Positions 60,264-64,000 of a stretch of 64,000 nt of DNA are shown here, one piece after another. The stretch is from Sclerotinia nivalis (lineage: Eukaryota; Ascomycota; Leotiomycetes; Helotiales; Sclerotiniaceae), in contig JAPEIS010000014.1 of assembly GCA_029531795.1 (NCBI GenBank), positions 992,001-1,056,000 on the forward strand, read 5' to 3'. The notes beneath the pieces were generated by a model. It had not been told where the DNA came from. It did no database searches and saw only the letters and a list, made by a program, of their open reading frames with translations. The number at the start of each line of letters is the position of its first letter. Position 1 is the first letter of the stretch. The position numbers were made by a program, and so were the translations under genes.

Positions 60264-62442
60264 GATATGTGGCGTGATCGATGGTCTACATCAAAAGACA
60301 CATCAAAAGACACTCTATAGGACACACCGCGTTAGCACATATAGAAAACAGCGATGGGTTGACGAAGGGCATGGACTAGCCCGAAGTAATATTTATGGTA
60401 ACTAGAACTTGAGAATTTCTTGATTTCGATATCCTAGACCTGTGTTGTGATGTATTGTGATTTATTCAGGTACATACATTGAGAAAGGGAGTGAAACGGT
60501 GGAAATGGAACTATTTATGCCCAGAAGTTGGAGCCCTTGCGAGGTAAAAGTCGATTCCAGGGTGACTAGAAAGGGCATTATATCCTCACTGATTGATGTG
60601 AATGAATATACATTATGCATAGCGAGAACTCATTGTTCAAAAAACCTTCAAAGTTTCATAGACAGCAGCCATTCAGCTATCTTTCGATTCATCCTCAGAT
60701 TTTCAGTACTCATTGTAAAGCGTTTCCTAATACTGGACCGCCATGAGTATATTAAACCCCAGAATTTTGAGGACGCTTTTCTATTATTGTTGTCTGGATT
60801 GTCAACTTTCAATTACTTTGTGCCTCAGAACACAAGTAACTAAGAAACCAAAATTCATTACATGAATCACATTATGGATAGGATTGAAATGAACATGTCG
60901 CAATGTTCAGTCAATATGAACCCAATTCTTTGGGTCATTGAATACTAGTTCAACATTATCCAAAGAATCTTCAGACATTCAGTGATACTAAGTTGCCATT
61001 ACTCGAATATCCTCGCACATCATCAAGTCATACCAAACACTAGATGGGTAAATGGTAGTACTGACTCCTTCCCCGGCACCTTCTTGTTGTTCACTCACAT
61101 ATCAGAGGCTCAAACATGTCTCTGTCAGGATGTGTATATGAAGGAATGGTTGAATAAGGCAGATAATGGCATGGTATGATATATTGTGGGGTCCTAAGGG
61201 CAACTGAAACGTAAGAAAGGAAAGGAAAATCATCAAAAGCTTTTCCTAATCCTCCAACTCCTATTAAGGTTCCAACGTAGTAGCTTCTCCTTCTGCATCT
61301 GCCCAAAGATGACCACCCGTCTGTTCTCCTGGCCATAGTAATAACTGGTGTCATAGTATTGAACATTCATTTGACTTTTAAGAACTCAACTTACAAACGC
61401 CGGTAGATCGCACTGGATCTGACACACTCCGGCCTACTCCATCAACCAAAGAGCAATAATCCTGTAAAGACAACATAGGATACGCTTCTCCTCCTGGACG
61501 AACATGAATATTAAACTTTACCCACATAATGGACCACATTCGAATCTACCGACAACTTTCCAGTGTCGTACGGCTATTTGAAGTTATATCTTGTAATTCT
61601 CAGGAGTCCTCGAAGGTTCCGCAACATCCTGATATGGAAAGAGAGGAAGCTTGTTAAGAGTATGCAAGAGTAGAAATGGAGGCTGAGGCATGGGACCTTT
61701 GGGTAAGAAGTAAAAATATGTTGTTTGGTATGCAGTCAAAGTCTAGCTACATACATGTCACATTATTTGCGACATCCAAACGCGCAAACTTCTCTACGAT
61801 CAAAGTTGATATAATTTACCTCCGAAAGGCATTCTATACTTCTAATCCAACATCTTAAATACCAACGCTTGTTATCGATATTGATAAACCGGGGCTGGAG
61901 GACAGTGAATAAAGTTTTTTCTTGATATGGTGGTGAATGGTCCTTCTTCTTTCGGCAAAATGATATTGGATTATGTTTTCATTCCGTTTTTTACAAACAC
62001 AACTTTCTCATTACCTCCAATCTTCACGAAAATAATCTTTCGACATACAACATCTTAGGACACAACACATGGTATCTAATAAGGCCAATCGAATACTTAT
62101 TTATTTATTGTACATTTATATTCCTTTTTAACAAAAACTGGGATGATATTTTGGGCACAAACTATCGCATAAATCATCATTTCGAGGACCAATGAAGCAA
62201 TGCGACATTCATAAATCGCCGACTCCGTCAATTCAGAGGGAGAATTGGAAGCAAAAGATTGAACAATTATTCGACCATCCTCAATAAAAAATCTTTCTCT
62301 TGCTGTTGACTCTTCTAGCAAATGTACATTTGATCATTCGACAAAGTCGCGAGCTTCTACCAGTCTCTGTCTCCCTGGATCCATTAAGTGGAAATAAACC
62401 GATGAAGAGGAAGCAAAATTATCAGAAGGGCAAGATATTAAA
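60264..62442. other. Intergenic
   Basis: 2.2 kb with several open frames below 130 codons (for example 60457-60843 plus) that show no domain and no splice partners. I see nothing supportable. Confidence 0.45.
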
Positions 62443-63165
62443 ATGGAGACGAAAAGCGAAGACGATGGCAATGGTGAAAGGGCTAGCGGATTTGTCGAAA
62501 GTACAAAACCACGAGTCCGACTGCCAGTAATGACACAAGGAATCATCAATCCCGTGGCCATTACACAGCTTCAAGATGAACTTGAGGATACCAAGAAGGA
62601 ATTGGATAGGTTGCAAGCAACACGGGCGCCTTCGAAGGATGAGATAATTCTGCCGAAGAGAATGAGCCTGCCAAAATTGATGGTGATGTTTCCAGCTGTG
62701 GGAGATCAGATTCGTTCCAAAATGGGTCAGAAGTTGAGCGATGTTCGCGAAGAATACGAGACCAAAATTAAGCGATCAAAAGATGAGCATCATGACAACC
62801 ATTTACGAGACATGGCAATTGTGCGAGAGATGGAAACGAAATTATTCAAGGCTGAAGAAAGGTTGAATTCGGTAGGAATGATTGCGAAGATACACCCAAA
62901 TGCGCCGGTCGGAGAGGTCTGGTCAAAGATTCATAATGGGACTTACGATCCGTCAAAAAAGGGTGCCATTGAGCCTAAACCCATCTATAAATCGGAGCAA
63001 AATACTGAATTCCAAGCCTCACGCACAATGACTTCTGACGGTCTTACCTCCAATAACCCTTTTCGAAACAACAGATGGGCAAACAGCGATGGTCGAAAAA
63101 GGGAATACGACGAGCCTGCAAATGGCGAATTCCGCGAAGGTTTCAAAAGATTAAAGACAGCGTAA
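62443..63165 (+). CDS. Coiled-coil protein, function unknown
   Basis: Protein of 240 residues in one exon. Residues about 1-30 are acidic and disordered. Residues about 40-60 and 90-145 are coiled coil (ITQLQDELEDTKKELDRL, then KIKRSKDEHHDNHLRDMA). A Gly/Pro-containing block HPNAPVGEVWSKIHNGTYDP follows and looks conserved. The C-terminus is basic (FKRLKTA). The frame stays open for 16 codons before the ATG with acidic, sense-like codons (DEEEAKLSEGQDIK), so an upstream exon may be missing or the gene may be 5'-truncated. I do not recognise the family. Confidence 0.65.
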   Translation: METKSEDDGNGERASGFVESTKPRVRLPVMTQGIINPVAITQLQDELEDTKKELDRLQATRAPSKDEIILPKRMSLPKLMVMFPAVGDQIRSKMGQKLSDVREEYETKIKRSKDEHHDNHLRDMAIVREMETKLFKAEERLNSVGMIAKIHPNAPVGEVWSKIHNGTYDPSKKGAIEPKPIYKSEQNTEFQASRTMTSDGLTSNNPFRNNRWANSDGRKREYDEPANGEFREGFKRLKTA

Positions 63166-64000
63166 ACGAATTACAATAGGGAAGACCGTCTTGATGAAAG
63201 GCGGAAGGTTCATAGTAATTTGGAGGCTTACCTATGTCGAGAAGGTCAATGTAGTGGAATCATGCCATCTTACATTGATCTAATTTGAGAGAATGGAGAA
63301 CCTTGTCACCAAATCAACAAATATCTTTACGATTTCATAAATACATGACTCGACACCATGTACAGCATTCCAAATTTGCAAGGACTACACACAATGACCC
63401 CAACCTAGAGTAAAATTTTGGGAAGTGGAGGGTTTAATAAGAGTGCAGAGGGTCGAGGATAAGAACCATTCTAGCTTGGTAGAGGACATAGTGCGAGAGA
63501 GCTTCTTGGCTCAGGTCGGAGGAATTTGGCCATTTCGGTGGAGCTTCCTCTTTTTTGGCGTCTCAGCCTCCGTCATAATTCAATAAACGGAATACAAACA
63601 AACTCTGACACTTTCTTTGTTGAAGCGGAGTACCCGTGTGAGGATATGATTAATTGAAGCGCCATATCTGATTGAATTTTCCATATGTTCTATGTAATAG
63701 GTACTCCAGCTTTTCACCTGTGCTTGTTGACGTATGACATCTCATGAGATTCCTGGCGGCCTAAATGATAGGCGCTGGACTGAGAAATAGTAATGAGATA
63801 GGCCTGTACAAGCCCTGATATATTAACATTGCCGTCTGGTCTGAGGACTGCAAACCCCCTAACTATGAGCATTTCACAAGCTCATCAGGTACAGCGCTTC
63901 CGTCATCATCTTCGTGGCGGGATGTCGACTGTCATTGTACTGTCGTGGCTTTCAAAACCACAGGAAGCTCTTTCTCATTGTCTGGCAATACGTATTGCAG
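63166..64000. other. Intergenic to window end
   Basis: 835 bases with no open frame, tRNA or repeat that I can support. Confidence 0.45.

Noticed and set aside
60457..60843. 128-codon plus-strand open frame
   Set aside because: No domain or codon pattern of a gene; surrounded by frames of similar size by chance.

Overview
The window looks like a piece of nuclear genome from a filamentous ascomycete. The genes are eukaryotic, with short GT-AG introns of about 47 to 120 bases, and the intergenic DNA is AT-rich. The gene set is typical of fungi: psi-factor oxygenase, NMT1/THI5 with an intronic TPP riboswitch, endopolygalacturonase, dynactin and a fungal DOCK. A plant-associated Leotiomycete such as Botrytis or Sclerotinia is my best guess. 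That rests on overall gene character, not on a database match.

Layout. 0-7 kb carries three minus-strand genes: the 5' part of dynactin p150/Glued, a GPI-type FAS1 protein, and the enoyl reductase of very-long-chain fatty acid elongation (TSC13). 8.9-12.9 kb holds an 11-exon fused dioxygenase/P450 (Ppo/LDS). 14.6-20.9 kb is a very large DOCK-family Rho/Rac exchange factor. 20.9-31 kb is sparse, with a DUF2470 membrane protein, a small MGSCLS-type lipidation candidate and a disordered Ser/Arg-rich protein. 31-35.7 kb holds a secreted GH28 polygalacturonase, an intron-containing tRNA-Arg(ACG), and THI5/NMT1 under a TPP riboswitch. 36-41 kb is mostly non-coding, with one ankyrin-like relic and one small coiled-coil gene. 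41.4-44.2 kb is a BRD8/Bdc1-like bromodomain protein.

44-63 kb is different. Besides an intact ferric reductase and a small MGCWSS-type protein, it holds several broken genes: a Ulp1-like protease relic, two anonymous coding relics, a long F-box/DUF7600-like gene whose F-box lies out of frame, and a disordered-protein gene split by a stop codon and a frameshifting 20-bp tandem duplication. This looks like an accessory, decaying segment beside a conserved housekeeping block.

Functionally the intact genes are mostly independent: transport, polarity signalling, lipid elongation, oxylipin signalling, thiamine synthesis, iron reduction, chromatin, and plant cell wall degradation. The best supported regulatory element is the TPP riboswitch inside a 5' UTR intron of THI5, with an upstream ORF that would be exposed when the intron is kept. 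I found no biosynthetic gene cluster, CRISPR array or intact transposon.
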